NCBI GenBank assembly: GCA_937876095.1
Contig: CALFIE010000098.1
Coordinates: forward strand, 1 to 47,080
Direction of reading: 5' to 3'
DNA length: 47,080 nucleotides
Origin: an uncultured Flavobacteriales bacterium
Lineage (GTDB): Bacteria > Bacteroidota > Bacteroidia > Flavobacteriales > Weeksellaceae
Part shown: piece after piece, positions 1 to 8,673 of the stretch
How the letters are laid out: each line of letters starts with the position of its first letter
How positions within the stretch are numbered: position 1 is the first letter of the stretch
Notes under the pieces: model-generated
Seen by the model: only the letters and a program-made list of their open reading frames with translations
What the model was told of the DNA's origin: nothing
Databases searched by the model: none
Position numbers and translations under genes: made by a program

Positions 1-42
1 AAAAATTTATAACTATTTTTTCATTTAAAAAAGCACCATTTT

Positions 43-840
43 TTACCACATTGCCTGTTTCCAACATTGTAACATTTCGGTGAACTGTTGGTTTTCAAAA
101 TTTTTGTTGCGGATTTTCGAAACGCCAAAAATACCTTTTGCATCTGAAATCAATAAAATTTCATCTGCTTTTTGGCTTTCAAATGCAGAAAGTTCAGCTT
201 CTTCAATCGTTGCCAATTGGTTTTGGTGTACAAATGTCACAAAACGCTCAAGCAATGGTGAAATATAGGCACCTTCTGATTGCTTGGGAATTTTGATGGT
301 TTTTTGTTCTAAAAAAAGTAAGTTTCCAAAAGTACTACGAGCAATTCTTTTATCTTTATTTAATAAAATTGCTTCTCCCAAATCGTTGTCTTTTGCATAA
401 ATTTCGGCATAGATATTTTCTGTAGAATGCGTGTAGATACTACTTAGAAAGTTCGTATTTACAGTAATCTCTTTAATAAAATCCATTTCTACCAACCCTG
501 AAATAGAAAGCAAATCATTTGGTTTTTCTAGAATTTGTATATGATAACCAACCTCTGATTTGGTAAGATCACCTTTAGAATTTTCACCTCTGAAAACCAA
601 AAAATGCAAAAAAGCATTTTGTAATTTTTTTTCTTTTATTTCGTGATTCAGAAGTTTTTCTATAGCTTCAAGAGTGTAGGTAAGCGGAATTTTCATACGC
701 ATTTTTCGCATAGATGCCATTAAAAAGAAATAGCAATCCTCTGAAAAAATCAAATCTCCGTTTCTTACAAAAAAATGTACTTGTACTGCATCTCCAAAAA
801 GAAATGCTCTATTATTAACTGAAATTTCTATAGAATTCAT
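43..840 (-). CDS. Aminotransferase class IV fold protein, probably catalytically altered
   Basis: This 265-residue protein has the overall layout of fold-type IV PLP enzymes (branched-chain aminotransferase / aminodeoxychorismate lyase group): an N-terminal NNRAFLFGDA segment (residues 9-18), a small domain with MASMRKMRMKIP (41-52), and AILLN followed later by GNLLF and a YISPLLE segment. In active relatives the second half carries a PLP lysine in a motif like STLKTNN about 16 residues before IYAKENG; here the matching stretch reads LSSIYTHS (132-139), with Tyr136 where the lysine should be. The usual GDGVFET segment is GDAVQVHFF. The fold assignment is fairly sure, but activity is doubtful. 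It follows the START-like gene on the same strand, after a terminator-like hairpin. Confidence 0.75.
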   Translation of the reverse strand: MNSIEISVNNRAFLFGDAVQVHFFVRNGDLIFSEDCYFFLMASMRKMRMKIPLTYTLEAIEKLLNHEIKEKKLQNAFLHFLVFRGENSKGDLTKSEVGYHIQILEKPNDLLSISGLVEMDFIKEITVNTNFLSSIYTHSTENIYAEIYAKDNDLGEAILLNKDKRIARSTFGNLLFLEQKTIKIPKQSEGAYISPLLERFVTFVHQNQLATIEEAELSAFESQKADEILLISDAKGIFGVSKIRNKNFENQQFTEMLQCWKQAMW

Positions 841-861
841 GGTAGTTTTTCAAAAAAAATA

Positions 862-881
862 ATGAACGAAAACTCGTTCAT
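862..881 (-). terminator. Rho-independent terminator after the START-like gene
   Basis: An 8-bp perfect stem (ATGAACGA / TCGTTCAT) with a 4-base loop is followed on the minus strand by a run of T (A-run at 852-859 on the plus strand). It sits just beyond the stop of the START-like gene and about 20 bases before the class IV gene start. Confidence 0.7.
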
Positions 882-906
882 CATCTATTAATAAAGACTT
901 CAGAAG

Positions 907-1293
907 TTAAGAAGCTCCTAATTTTAATCGTAAATTTTCAATAAGATTTTCCCAATATAATCGGTTCTCTTCTTCGTCACCTGTCTCACAAAAATCAGTA
1001 ACATTTAGCGCTAAATCTTCGGTGATATCGTCTATTACAATCACCATTTCGAAGAAATTTTTGGTTCCCTCGTCTTCTTCCCATCTAAATCTAACAAAAC
1101 TTTCTGGTTTATATCTAATCAATGTGGCTTTCTCAGCAGGACCACCGTTCCAACTGAAAAAGAAATCATCTCCTTTCTCTATCACCTCATCTGCAAACCA
1201 TTCTCCCAAACCTTCTGCACTTGCCATATATTCATATAAAATTTCTGACTGGCAATGCATTGGGAATTCATACTGAACTTTCGTTTTAGTCAT
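907..1293 (-). CDS. START-like domain protein (SRPBCC fold)
   Basis: A protein of about 128 residues from ATG at 1293. The open frame extends to a TTG at 1311, but MTKTKVQYEFP is the natural beginning. It matches the flavobacterial START-like family: an N-terminal strand YEFPM, LYEYMASAEGLGEWFADEV (a helix-grip signature also seen in AHSA1-type proteins), FSWNGG, then a repeated aromatic beta pattern and a C-terminal helix WENLIENLRLKL. Such proteins bind hydrophobic ligands or act as co-chaperone-like factors; the ligand is unknown. It is probably a single-gene unit, since a hairpin terminator follows it and about 200 bases separate it from the upstream gene. Confidence 0.8.
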   Translation of the reverse strand: MTKTKVQYEFPMHCQSEILYEYMASAEGLGEWFADEVIEKGDDFFFSWNGGPAEKATLIRYKPESFVRFRWEEDEGTKNFFEMVIVIDDITEDLALNVTDFCETGDEEENRLYWENLIENLRLKLGAS

Positions 1294-1489
1294 TTCTAGC
1301 ACTTTTTTCAATGTGCAATATAGAAATTAATTTTTTATTTATGCAAAATTTTGAAATAAAAAAAATAAATTAAGTAAGAGATTTGATAGAAAATTAAAGA
1401 AAAATAAACATGTATTTGAACTTTTTTTCGTTCAAAAAAATAAAATTGCTTAGATTTTTTATTTATCATGAAAAAATTACCCCAAAAAA

Positions 1490-2674
1490 TTATGAAAAAC
1501 CTTCAGAATCTAGCGCTTCCAAGATAATTTCGCAACCTTGTATAATTTCTTCTTTGGTAATTGTAAGAGGTGGCGAAATGCGCAAAAATTCATTACGATA
1601 AAGCTGCCAAAAAACGATCAAACCTTTTTGCATACAGAGTTTTGCTAGATTCAAGGTAAATTCCGGACTTTCTAATTCCACAGCCAACATCAATCCTTTT
1701 CCGTTAATTTTTTTAATTTTTGGATGAACCAATAATTGTCTGAAAAGTTGCTCTTTCTCCTCGATTTCTTGCATCAGCGAACTAGAAATTACTTCTTGTA
1801 AAGTGGCAAAACTGGCGGCTGCAATCAGTGGATTACCACCAAAAGTTGTAATATGACCGAGTTTAGGAGAAAAAGAGAGCGTCTCCATGATTTTTCTGGA
1901 ACTCATAAATGCACCAACCGGAACTCCACCTCCCATTCCTTTTCCCATGACCAAAATATCAGGAACCATGTCAAAATGCTCAAATGCAAATAATTTACCA
2001 GTTCTGCCAAATCCAGGTTGGATTTCATCTAGAATTAATAAAGCCCCCACTTCATCACATCTTTTTTTCAAATTTTTGAAATAACGAGTGTCTGGAACTA
2101 TAAAACCTGCAGCTCCTTGTATGGTTTCTGCCAAAACACAAGCTGTTTTTTCGGTGATTTTAGAGAATTCTAACTCATCATTAAAATTAATGAACTGTAC
2201 CATTGGTAACAAAGGGCGAAATTCACGCTTGTGAAACTCATTACCAGAAACCGAAAGTGCACCATGTGTATTGCCATGATAGGAATTTTTCATAGAAATA
2301 ATTTCTTCTCTACCAGTGAAACGTTTTGCCAATTTCAGGGCTCCATCTATAGCTTCTGCTCCAGAATTTACGAGATAAGTTGCTTCTAAAGGTTCTGGTG
2401 TAGCTTCTGCCAAAAGTTTACACAATTTCACTGGCATTTCTTGGGCATATTCACCATAAACCATTACGTGAAGATATTTCTCAGACTGATTTTTGATAGC
2501 TTCTACTATTTTTGGATGAGAATGACCAAGTGTATTGGCAGAAACTCCCGCTACAAAATCCAAATATTTTTTGCCATCTTTACCAAAAATATAGCTGCCT
2601 TCTGCTTTTTCTACCTCAAAACCGGCTGCAAAAGGCGTAGTTTGCGCTTGGTACGTAAAGAAATCTTGTTTCAT
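1490..2674 (-). CDS. Class III PLP aminotransferase (ornithine/acetylornithine-type)
   Basis: A 394-residue fold-type I enzyme of the class III (ArgD/OAT/GABA-T) group. It shows the family order: VSANTLGHSHPKI (44-56), the PLP-phosphate segment NSGAEAIDGALKLAKRFTG (103-121), SYHGNTHGALSVSG, then LILDEIQPGFGRTGK with the cofactor-contacting Asp, and the Schiff-base lysine in LVMGKGMGGG. The class is secure, but the amino-group donor cannot be read from sequence: no arg, lys or gab genes adjoin. A TAnnTTTG box ends only four bases before the ATG, suggesting a leaderless mRNA. The upstream ostA-like gene is separated by a weak hairpin, so this is likely its own transcript. Confidence 0.9.
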   Translation of the reverse strand: MKQDFFTYQAQTTPFAAGFEVEKAEGSYIFGKDGKKYLDFVAGVSANTLGHSHPKIVEAIKNQSEKYLHVMVYGEYAQEMPVKLCKLLAEATPEPLEATYLVNSGAEAIDGALKLAKRFTGREEIISMKNSYHGNTHGALSVSGNEFHKREFRPLLPMVQFINFNDELEFSKITEKTACVLAETIQGAAGFIVPDTRYFKNLKKRCDEVGALLILDEIQPGFGRTGKLFAFEHFDMVPDILVMGKGMGGGVPVGAFMSSRKIMETLSFSPKLGHITTFGGNPLIAAASFATLQEVISSSLMQEIEEKEQLFRQLLVHPKIKKINGKGLMLAVELESPEFTLNLAKLCMQKGLIVFWQLYRNEFLRISPPLTITKEEIIQGCEIILEALDSEGFS

Positions 2675-2678
2675 ACTG

Positions 2679-2686
2679 CAAAAATA
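2679..2686 (-). promoter_or_regulatory. -7 promoter box of the class III aminotransferase gene
   Basis: TATTTTTG on the minus strand is a perfect TAnnTTTG. Only CAGT separates it from the ATG at 2674, predicting a 5' leader of about one base. Confidence 0.55.
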
Positions 2687-2703
2687 ATTTTTTTAGAAAT
2701 AGC

Positions 2704-2727
2704 AAAGCCAAACTTTGAGTTTGGCTT
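2704..2727 (-). terminator. Hairpin after the ostA-like gene
   Basis: AAAGCCAAACT and AGTTTGGCTTT form an 11-bp perfect stem with a 3-base loop, 34 bases past the ostA-like stop. The following T-tract on the minus strand is interrupted, so it is a moderate-quality terminator. Confidence 0.55.
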
Positions 2728-2760
2728 TCTTATTATTTATCTTTTTCTCAAAAAAAACCG

Positions 2761-4497
2761 TTATTTTTTGACTCTTTTTGGTTTTTTGGCTTCTTCTTTG
2801 GTTTGTTCTTTGTCTTTTAGTTGTTGTACTTTGTTGTAAAGTTCATCGTCTGATTCGTATTTTATTTCTTCATAATTTGGTGAATCTAAAAAAATGTCTT
2901 GCCATTTGCGAGGTCGATCTTTGGAATTCCAATTGAAATCAGGCAAAAATCGTTTTTCTTTGGGAACTAAACTCATAGGATAGGTATCTACATTTGCCGC
3001 GATATTGCACGAAATTACCTGCACTTTTCGGTCTTCGAACAATGCATCTATAGTACCACAAGTAGAAAGTGAAAGACCGATTCGTTCGGTTTTCTTTGTT
3101 TTTTCGTTTTGATCATCTGCATACGTAATTGCTTGTGCATTGCCAATTACTTTGGCGAGATTAATCTCGTTTTCTTTGTAATAGACCGACATCAATTTGC
3201 CTTTCACTTGGTGAAATTCATCTTTCAAGTTGAGAGAATCTACTTTGCTGATTGCAAAAGCATGACCTAAAACCTTCAGAGAATCTATAAATTCTTTTTT
3301 GGTATCGAAATATGCTTTTATGGTATCACCAGTAATTTGTTTATCACCACTCCATAAGATTGGTTTTCTGTAGAGATGCATAATTCCATCAGTTTCATTG
3401 AAACTCAAAGAATCTGCTCTTGCTTGTGCATTGGATTTGAAAAACCGGGCTTTTCTGAATGCTCGCAAAAAACTTTTTTTGGTTTGGTCAGCTTCAGTTT
3501 TTTGAAAAGTAATAAATTTTTCGGCAGAAAAAAAGAGGGAATCATTTTCTAATATTTTCACAGCATAAGGATGATTGGTAATCATCGCAGAATCTTTTTT
3601 CTCAAAAATTTCGCCGTAACCACCTTTTATATAGCGTTTTTCTTTGGGATCATACAATGTAACATGCTCTTTCCCTTTACCAAAACCAGTGATTTGGTTG
3701 TAGTACATATTATCAGCTGACAGAATTTTGCCTTTGTAATATATTTTAGAATTTTTCTTTAGGAAAACTTCTTTGGAGTTCATATTGTACGAACCTTTCT
3801 CGGTATAGACTCTATTGGTAGGATCTTTTTTACTAGAAATGGTAGTTGGTCCAGAAAATTCTGCAGTATTGGTGATTTGATTCTGAACGATATTTTTACC
3901 TTCTAGAATATAATCTGGTGTATTGTATTTTACATTTCCCGAAAAATTAATTTTTTTGGAATTCAGATTATAGGAAGATGAATTGGTATACATGGTAGAA
4001 GTGGCATCTGAAATGGTACCACCTGTATTGAAATACGCTTGGTTAGAAATCTTGTCGTAATAGAGTCTTTCGGTTTTTATGGTCTGTTTCGGGTCAGTAA
4101 GAAGTACATTTTTTCTGGCGATTCCTTTTTGTGTATTGCCATCATATTCCATTTCTTCGGCGGTAATTACCGAACCATCTGGATTTTGAAGCCGTACATT
4201 TCCTATCGCTTTCACAAAATTGTCGTTCTGATACCAAATTATATTGTCTGCAGTAAGTACAGAACCTTCGTGATCAAACCTAACATTACCATCAAAATAA
4301 GGATTTCCGTTATATTTATCTGTGGATTTTCTGGTAAAATCTGCGTGAACTAACTGTACTTTTTCACCATTTGCAGAAGATGGATTGTTTTGGGTAAAAA
4401 AGGGATCTTTTACCAAAGTGTCAGTTGGTGAAACGAGGTTCACCTGAGCAAAAAACTTGATACTAATTAGCAGCAATAGAAAGGCCAATTTTCTCAT
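2761..4497 (-). CDS. OstA-like protein with LptA-type domains
   Basis: A 578-residue secreted protein from ATG 4497; an ATG at 4521 would overlap the upstream gene and lack a clean signal peptide. Starting at 4497, residues 1-18 (MRKLAFLLLLISIKFFAQ) form a signal peptide. The first half repeats the OstA/LptA beta-jelly-roll pattern (FDGNVRFDHEGSVLTADNIIWYQ, AIGNVRLQNPDGSVITAEEM, FSGNVKYNTPDYILEG, LSADNMYYN). This family binds or conveys lipopolysaccharide between inner and outer membranes. The C-terminus is very basic (QTKEEAKKPKRVKK). It begins four bases after the fur-like stop, so the two are surely cotranscribed. Confidence 0.88.
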   Translation of the reverse strand: MRKLAFLLLLISIKFFAQVNLVSPTDTLVKDPFFTQNNPSSANGEKVQLVHADFTRKSTDKYNGNPYFDGNVRFDHEGSVLTADNIIWYQNDNFVKAIGNVRLQNPDGSVITAEEMEYDGNTQKGIARKNVLLTDPKQTIKTERLYYDKISNQAYFNTGGTISDATSTMYTNSSSYNLNSKKINFSGNVKYNTPDYILEGKNIVQNQITNTAEFSGPTTISSKKDPTNRVYTEKGSYNMNSKEVFLKKNSKIYYKGKILSADNMYYNQITGFGKGKEHVTLYDPKEKRYIKGGYGEIFEKKDSAMITNHPYAVKILENDSLFFSAEKFITFQKTEADQTKKSFLRAFRKARFFKSNAQARADSLSFNETDGIMHLYRKPILWSGDKQITGDTIKAYFDTKKEFIDSLKVLGHAFAISKVDSLNLKDEFHQVKGKLMSVYYKENEINLAKVIGNAQAITYADDQNEKTKKTERIGLSLSTCGTIDALFEDRKVQVISCNIAANVDTYPMSLVPKEKRFLPDFNWNSKDRPRKWQDIFLDSPNYEEIKYESDDELYNKVQQLKDKEQTKEEAKKPKRVKK

Positions 4498-4501
4498 TGC
4501 A

Positions 4502-4975
4502 TTAGTCCTTTTTATGTCCATAAAAGTACAATGAATGTGAATCTATAGTTACTCCAAAAATTTCCTCGATTGCGTTTTTGATTCCCTGAATTCTGGGATC
4601 GCAAAACTCAATGATTTCCTCGATTTCTTTGTCGGAATCTTTTTTATAGACCACCAAATGATCGTGTTGTTTATCAAAATAAGATTTCTCGTAAGAAGAA
4701 GATGTGAGTGTTTTTTCGCCAAACTGATGTTTGCGAATAAGACCTGCATCTAGAAAAATTTCTATGGTGTTGTAAATGGTAGCTTTACTTACGTGGTATT
4801 TTTTTTCGATCATCAGAAGATACAAATCATCTACATTGAAATGATGATCCAGATGATAGATTTCTTCTAAAATGGTATATCTTTCTGGCGTATTTCTGAA
4901 ATTTTTGTCCTGAAGATATTGCCTCAACACATTTTTTATAATTTCAAGATCTTTCGCTATTGGTGTGGTTTCCAT
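4502..4975 (-). CDS. Fur-family transcriptional regulator lacking the CxxC zinc site
   Basis: A 157-residue Fur-superfamily protein. The N-terminal winged helix is clear (TPERYTILEEIYHLDHHFNV; recognition helix VSKATIYNTIEIFLDAGLI), followed by the dimerisation domain with QHDHLVV, EEIIEFCDPRIQ and HSLYFYGH. Typical Fur proteins have a structural zinc site CxxC straight after HDHL; here that stretch is VVYKKDSDKEIEE, with no cysteine, and the C-terminal cysteine is also absent. Only the regulatory histidine/acid residues remain visible. It leads an operon with the OstA-like gene. Its regulon (iron, zinc, peroxide) cannot be inferred. Promoter box TAAATTTG lies 16 bases upstream. Confidence 0.88.
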   Translation of the reverse strand: METTPIAKDLEIIKNVLRQYLQDKNFRNTPERYTILEEIYHLDHHFNVDDLYLLMIEKKYHVSKATIYNTIEIFLDAGLIRKHQFGEKTLTSSSYEKSYFDKQHDHLVVYKKDSDKEIEEIIEFCDPRIQGIKNAIEEIFGVTIDSHSLYFYGHKKD

Positions 4976-4991
4976 CTAATTAAATTATGTA

Positions 4992-4999
4992 CAAATTTA
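4992..4999 (-). promoter_or_regulatory. -7 promoter box of the fur-like/ostA-like operon
   Basis: A perfect TAnnTTTG (TAAATTTG) on the minus strand, giving a predicted leader of about 13 bases before ATG 4975. No good -33 TTG at standard spacing. Confidence 0.5.
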
Positions 5000-5062
5000 T
5001 AGAAATAAATCTTAAGGAATTGGTAACAATTTTAGATTCTGTTATCTTTTTATCAACAAAAA

Positions 5063-7057
5063 TTAGGAATCAAATCGTTTAAAACCATCTTGTTTGATTT
5101 TTTCAGTTACATTGTGCAAATCTAGTAATGGTGCAGATTCTACGACTACATTATGCGGAGAAACACCCCAAGATTTGAAATCATCGCTACCAATATATTT
5201 TACAAATTTATAAATATTGAGGGTTATTTTTTCTTTTACAGTAAGTAATTTATCATTAATATAGGTATTATCAATAATCACATATTTCAAATCTGGTGGA
5301 ATTTGGTGAGCTCGCAAAGAAGGGTGACTACTAACTGCTGGTACAAGATCTTCGTTCATCATATCCTTCAAAACATCATCAAAATAATCATTAATTCTAC
5401 GATCTATTTTGAAACCAAGTAGGAAATTTATTCTATAAATTGTTCCTGGCATAATTTCATCTATGGTATATTTAAAAGTATATGGATCTTCTTGATTGAT
5501 GATGTTCAAAATAAAATAATGATCTGCTCTTTTTGGTTGTTTCCTGATGATGGAATAAATGATTTTCGCTTCTATTTCGTCTTCCAGTTTTGCACGACTC
5601 AGAAACGCTAAATTGGTCGCATATTTTGGTATGGTGGCGTCTAATTTCATATCTTTAATGATTGGGACATACTTAGAGAGTTTTACAAATTTTATGAATT
5701 TGTTTTTAATTTGTCTTCCGTTGTACCAAGCATACATACAAATCCCAATAAATCCTCCTAAAATCACTGTAATCCAGCCTCCTTCAAAAAATTTAAGAAT
5801 ATTAGCACTGAAAAATCCTACTTCTATAGAAATGTAGGTAATTGCAAATAATAAAACATATATTTTTCTGACTCTAATTTTCAACAACCAATAAACCAAA
5901 AGTATAGTAGTCATCAACATTGTAACGGTAATAGAAAGTCCATAAGCAGCCTCCATTTTACCAGATTCTTTGAAATGATATACCACCACAATACAGAAAA
6001 ACAATAATCCCCAATTAATTTTTGGGATGTACATTTGACCTTTCACACCACTTGGATAGTCAATTTTTTGGTTAGGCCAAAAATTGAGTGACATTGCTTC
6101 TGAAAATATGGTAAAAGAACCCGTAATTAAAGCTTGACTCGCAATAATTGCAGCTGCAGTTGCAATGATTACCCCAGGTAAAATCATCCAATCTGGCATA
6201 ATTCCGAAAAAAGGATTAATTCCGTTATTATAAACTTGTTCGTAGTTTTTAAGAACCCAAGCTCCTTGTCCGAGATAATTGAGCACCAACATTACTTTTA
6301 CAAAAATCCAACTTGCACGAATGTTTTTGATTCCGCAATGTCCTAAATCAGAATACAATGCTTCTGCTCCGGTTGTACAGAGAAAAACAGCTCCCAAAAT
6401 GATGATTGCACTTGGCGAATGTGTAATCAGTTTGTAGGCGTAATACGGATTAAATGATTTCAAAATACTGAAATCGCCATTTAGTTGCACTAATCCAAAA
6501 CCGCCCAAAATCAAAAACCAAATAACCATAATTGGTCCGAAAAATTTACCTATAAAATGAGTACCAAATTGTTGTACAAAAAATATGAGGATCAAAATCG
6601 TACAAGTAATCAGTACAACTGGTGTATCAGGATTATAAATTTTAAGACCTTCTATTGCTGACATCACAGTAAGAGATGGCGTGATAATTCCGTCTGCAAT
6701 CAGTGCAGAAGCACCTAAAATTGCAATGAGATACAACCAACTTTTTTTAATATTTTTAACTAATGAAAAAAGTGCCAAAATTCCACCTTCACCTTTATTG
6801 TCAGCTCGTAGTGCAATGATGACGTATTTGATGGTGGTTTGCAAAGTAAGAGTCCAAATAATGCAAGATAGTGCACCTTCTATATACTCATCAAAAGGCA
6901 TAGTTGCACCCTGTTCTCTTGCATTTACAATCGCTTTCATAACATACAAAGGAGAAGTTCCTATGTCCCCAAAAACTATCCCTAAAGAAACCAAAACTCC
7001 TACTACAGAAAGCTTTTTCAGATCGAAATGTTGTGCTAATTCTTTTGTGGCTGCCAT
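5063..7057 (-). CDS. kup: KUP/HAK-family potassium transporter
   Basis: A 664-residue inner-membrane K+ uptake protein, the usual length for Kup. The family signature GIVFGDIGTSPLYVM lies at residues 26-40, followed by about twelve hydrophobic segments up to about residue 450, including GEGGILALFSLV, the ADGIITPSLTVMSAIEGL stretch and GSFTIFSEAMSLNFWP. A soluble C-terminal domain (about 470-664) follows, ending IKQDGFKRFDS. Import is normally coupled to protons. It has its own promoter-like box upstream (7078-7085), and a terminator separates it from pdhB, so it is probably monocistronic. Confidence 0.96.
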   Translation of the reverse strand: MAATKELAQHFDLKKLSVVGVLVSLGIVFGDIGTSPLYVMKAIVNAREQGATMPFDEYIEGALSCIIWTLTLQTTIKYVIIALRADNKGEGGILALFSLVKNIKKSWLYLIAILGASALIADGIITPSLTVMSAIEGLKIYNPDTPVVLITCTILILIFFVQQFGTHFIGKFFGPIMVIWFLILGGFGLVQLNGDFSILKSFNPYYAYKLITHSPSAIIILGAVFLCTTGAEALYSDLGHCGIKNIRASWIFVKVMLVLNYLGQGAWVLKNYEQVYNNGINPFFGIMPDWMILPGVIIATAAAIIASQALITGSFTIFSEAMSLNFWPNQKIDYPSGVKGQMYIPKINWGLLFFCIVVVYHFKESGKMEAAYGLSITVTMLMTTILLVYWLLKIRVRKIYVLLFAITYISIEVGFFSANILKFFEGGWITVILGGFIGICMYAWYNGRQIKNKFIKFVKLSKYVPIIKDMKLDATIPKYATNLAFLSRAKLEDEIEAKIIYSIIRKQPKRADHYFILNIINQEDPYTFKYTIDEIMPGTIYRINFLLGFKIDRRINDYFDDVLKDMMNEDLVPAVSSHPSLRAHQIPPDLKYVIIDNTYINDKLLTVKEKITLNIYKFVKYIGSDDFKSWGVSPHNVVVESAPLLDLHNVTEKIKQDGFKRFDS

Positions 7058-7077
7058 TTTTTAATGAAAATTTCGTG

Positions 7078-7085
7078 CAAATTTA
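7078..7085 (-). promoter_or_regulatory. -7 promoter box of kup
   Basis: TAAATTTG on the minus strand, with a TTTG at 7109-7112 lying 23 bases upstream as a possible -33 element. Predicted leader about 17 bases. Confidence 0.5.
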
Positions 7086-7132
7086 ACTAATTAGTAATGC
7101 TAATAAAGCAAATAGTTGTTATTAACAAAAAA

Positions 7133-7150
7133 AACTCCAAAATCGGAGTT
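7133..7150 (-). terminator. Terminator after pdhB
   Basis: AACTCC / GGAGTT stem with a 6-base loop, followed on the minus strand by a T-rich run (A-run 7127-7134). It lies 10 bases beyond the pdhB stop. Confidence 0.65.
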
Positions 7151-7159
7151 TCTGTTATG

Positions 7160-8143
7160 CTAAGATTTGATATACATCGCTTTTTTCAATTCCTTCTTCA
7201 CATTTTCTAATTTTGGGAACCATTCTGCGAAAAGTGCTGCAGAATAAGGAGCTGGTGCATCTGGTGTAGTAATTCTTTTGATAGGAGCATCTAGATAATC
7301 GAACGCTTTTTGCTGTACCATATAGGTAATTTCTGATGCGATACTTGCAAATGGCCATGCTTCTTCTAAAATTACCAGTCGGTTGGTTTTTTTCACCGAA
7401 TTTAAGATGGTATCATAATCCAAAGGTCGTACTGTTCGCAAATCGATTACTTCTACAGAAATTCCTTCTTTTTCTAAATCTTCGGCTGCTTGTATCGCCA
7501 ATTTCATAATTTTTCCGAAGGAAACTAAGGTCACATCTTTCCCTTCTTTTTTGATGTCGGCTTTACCAAGAGGTAAGTAATATTCTTCTTCGGGAATTTC
7601 CATTTTGTCACCGTACATTTGTTCGGATTCCATAAAAATTACTGGATCATTGTCTCGGATTGCAGATTTTAGCAATCCTTTTGCATCATAAGGATTAGAT
7701 GGTACTACTACCTTCAAACCAGGGCAATTTGCGTACCAACTTTCCAAAGCTTGTGAGTGTGTTGCTCCCAATTGTCCTGCAGAAGCAGTTGGACCACGGA
7801 AAACGATTGGGCAATTCCATTGTCCGCCACTCATTTGTCTAATTTTTGCGGCATTATTTATAATTTGGTCTATCCCAACCAAAGAAAAATTGAAGGTCAT
7901 AAATTCTACAATCGGTCTATTGCCATTCATAGCAGAACCAACAGCAATTCCTGAGAAACCAAGTTCTGCAATTGGTGTATCTATTACTCTTTTTGGTCCA
8001 AATTCATCTAGCATACCTTTAGATGCTTTGTAAGCACCGTTGTAAGCAGCCACTTCTTCTCCCATCAAATAAATGGATTCATCTTTGCGCATTTCCTCGC
8101 TCATTGCTTGACAAATGACTTCTCTAAATGTATATTCCTTCAT
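7160..8143 (-). CDS. pdhB: Pyruvate dehydrogenase E1 component, beta subunit
   Basis: A 327-residue transketolase-like protein. The N-terminal pyrimidine-binding domain shows MGEEVAAYNGAYKASKGM, the thiamine-diphosphate glutamate in TPIAELGF (Glu60), and FRGPTASAGQLGATHSQALESWYANCPGLKVV, diagnostic of E1-beta of 2-oxoacid dehydrogenases. The C-terminal transketolase domain has VEVIDLRTVRPLD and the EEAWPFAS segment. It pairs with E1-alpha to decarboxylate pyruvate and feed E2. Neither the alpha subunit nor E2 is in the window; flanking terminators and its own promoter box suggest the gene stands alone. A branched-chain 2-oxoacid E1-beta is the main alternative, but PdhB fits better. Confidence 0.93.
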   Translation of the reverse strand: MKEYTFREVICQAMSEEMRKDESIYLMGEEVAAYNGAYKASKGMLDEFGPKRVIDTPIAELGFSGIAVGSAMNGNRPIVEFMTFNFSLVGIDQIINNAAKIRQMSGGQWNCPIVFRGPTASAGQLGATHSQALESWYANCPGLKVVVPSNPYDAKGLLKSAIRDNDPVIFMESEQMYGDKMEIPEEEYYLPLGKADIKKEGKDVTLVSFGKIMKLAIQAAEDLEKEGISVEVIDLRTVRPLDYDTILNSVKKTNRLVILEEAWPFASIASEITYMVQQKAFDYLDAPIKRITTPDAPAPYSAALFAEWFPKLENVKKELKKAMYIKS

Positions 8144-8166
8144 AATTTTTTAAAAAATTGAGAGTA

Positions 8167-8174
8167 CAAAAATA
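8167..8174 (-). promoter_or_regulatory. -7 promoter box of pdhB
   Basis: TATTTTTG on the minus strand, predicted leader about 20 bases before ATG 8143. The nearest TTG upstream (8189-8191) is too close for standard spacing. Confidence 0.5.
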
Positions 8175-8206
8175 ACTAATTTTTAGCACAATAGAACTTA
8201 TTGCAC

Positions 8207-8237
8207 AAAAAAAGCAACTCTATGGAGTTGCTTTTTT
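8207..8237 (-). terminator. Terminator after the DUF2147 gene
   Basis: GCAACTC / GAGTTGC stem with a TATG loop, flanked by A-run and T-run so that it can work in both directions. It is 17 bases past the DUF2147 stop. Confidence 0.75.
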
Positions 8238-8253
8238 ATTTTTTGAGTGAAAA

Positions 8254-8673
8254 CTATTTCACTTTTTGCCAAGTTTGGCTTCTACCAATCAAAGAAAAAC
8301 CAATGTAACCTCTTACATTTAATTTGTCACCATCAGTTTTGATGGTACATTTGTAAGTTTTTCCGTTTTTAGGATCTGTGATGGTTCCACCAGTGAATTC
8401 TTTGTCCTCTTTTTTCAAACCACGAATTATTTCTAAACCAAGCAATGGTTTATCTTTGCGATCATCTGAACATTTCACACAATTATTGTTTTCTGGTTTG
8501 TTTAGCAATTGGAAAATTCTTCCGTAGTATTTACCATCTGATTTTTTGAATATTTCAACGATTGATTTAGGTTTACCTGTTTCATCGTCTATTGTTTTCC
8601 ATTTTCCTTCAATCTGTGCGTTTGTAATTACGCCAATAAATAGAGCCAAAAAGGCATAAGCAAATTTTTTCAT
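8254..8673 (-). CDS. DUF2147 family secreted protein
   Basis: A 139-residue protein with a signal peptide (MKKFAYAFLALFIGVITNAQ) and a mature part matching DUF2147: IEGKWKTIDDETGKPKSIVEIFK at the start, a CVKC motif (NNCVKCSDDRKDKPLLG), TGGTITDPKNGKTYKC and a C-terminal LRGYIGFSLIGRSQTW-like ending (here VRGYIGFSLIGRSQTWQKV). The family is a small beta-barrel of unknown function, found in the periplasm or exported. It is a single-gene unit with a strong terminator; no clear TAnnTTTG box is visible upstream. Confidence 0.9.
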   Translation of the reverse strand: MKKFAYAFLALFIGVITNAQIEGKWKTIDDETGKPKSIVEIFKKSDGKYYGRIFQLLNKPENNNCVKCSDDRKDKPLLGLEIIRGLKKEDKEFTGGTITDPKNGKTYKCTIKTDGDKLNVRGYIGFSLIGRSQTWQKVK

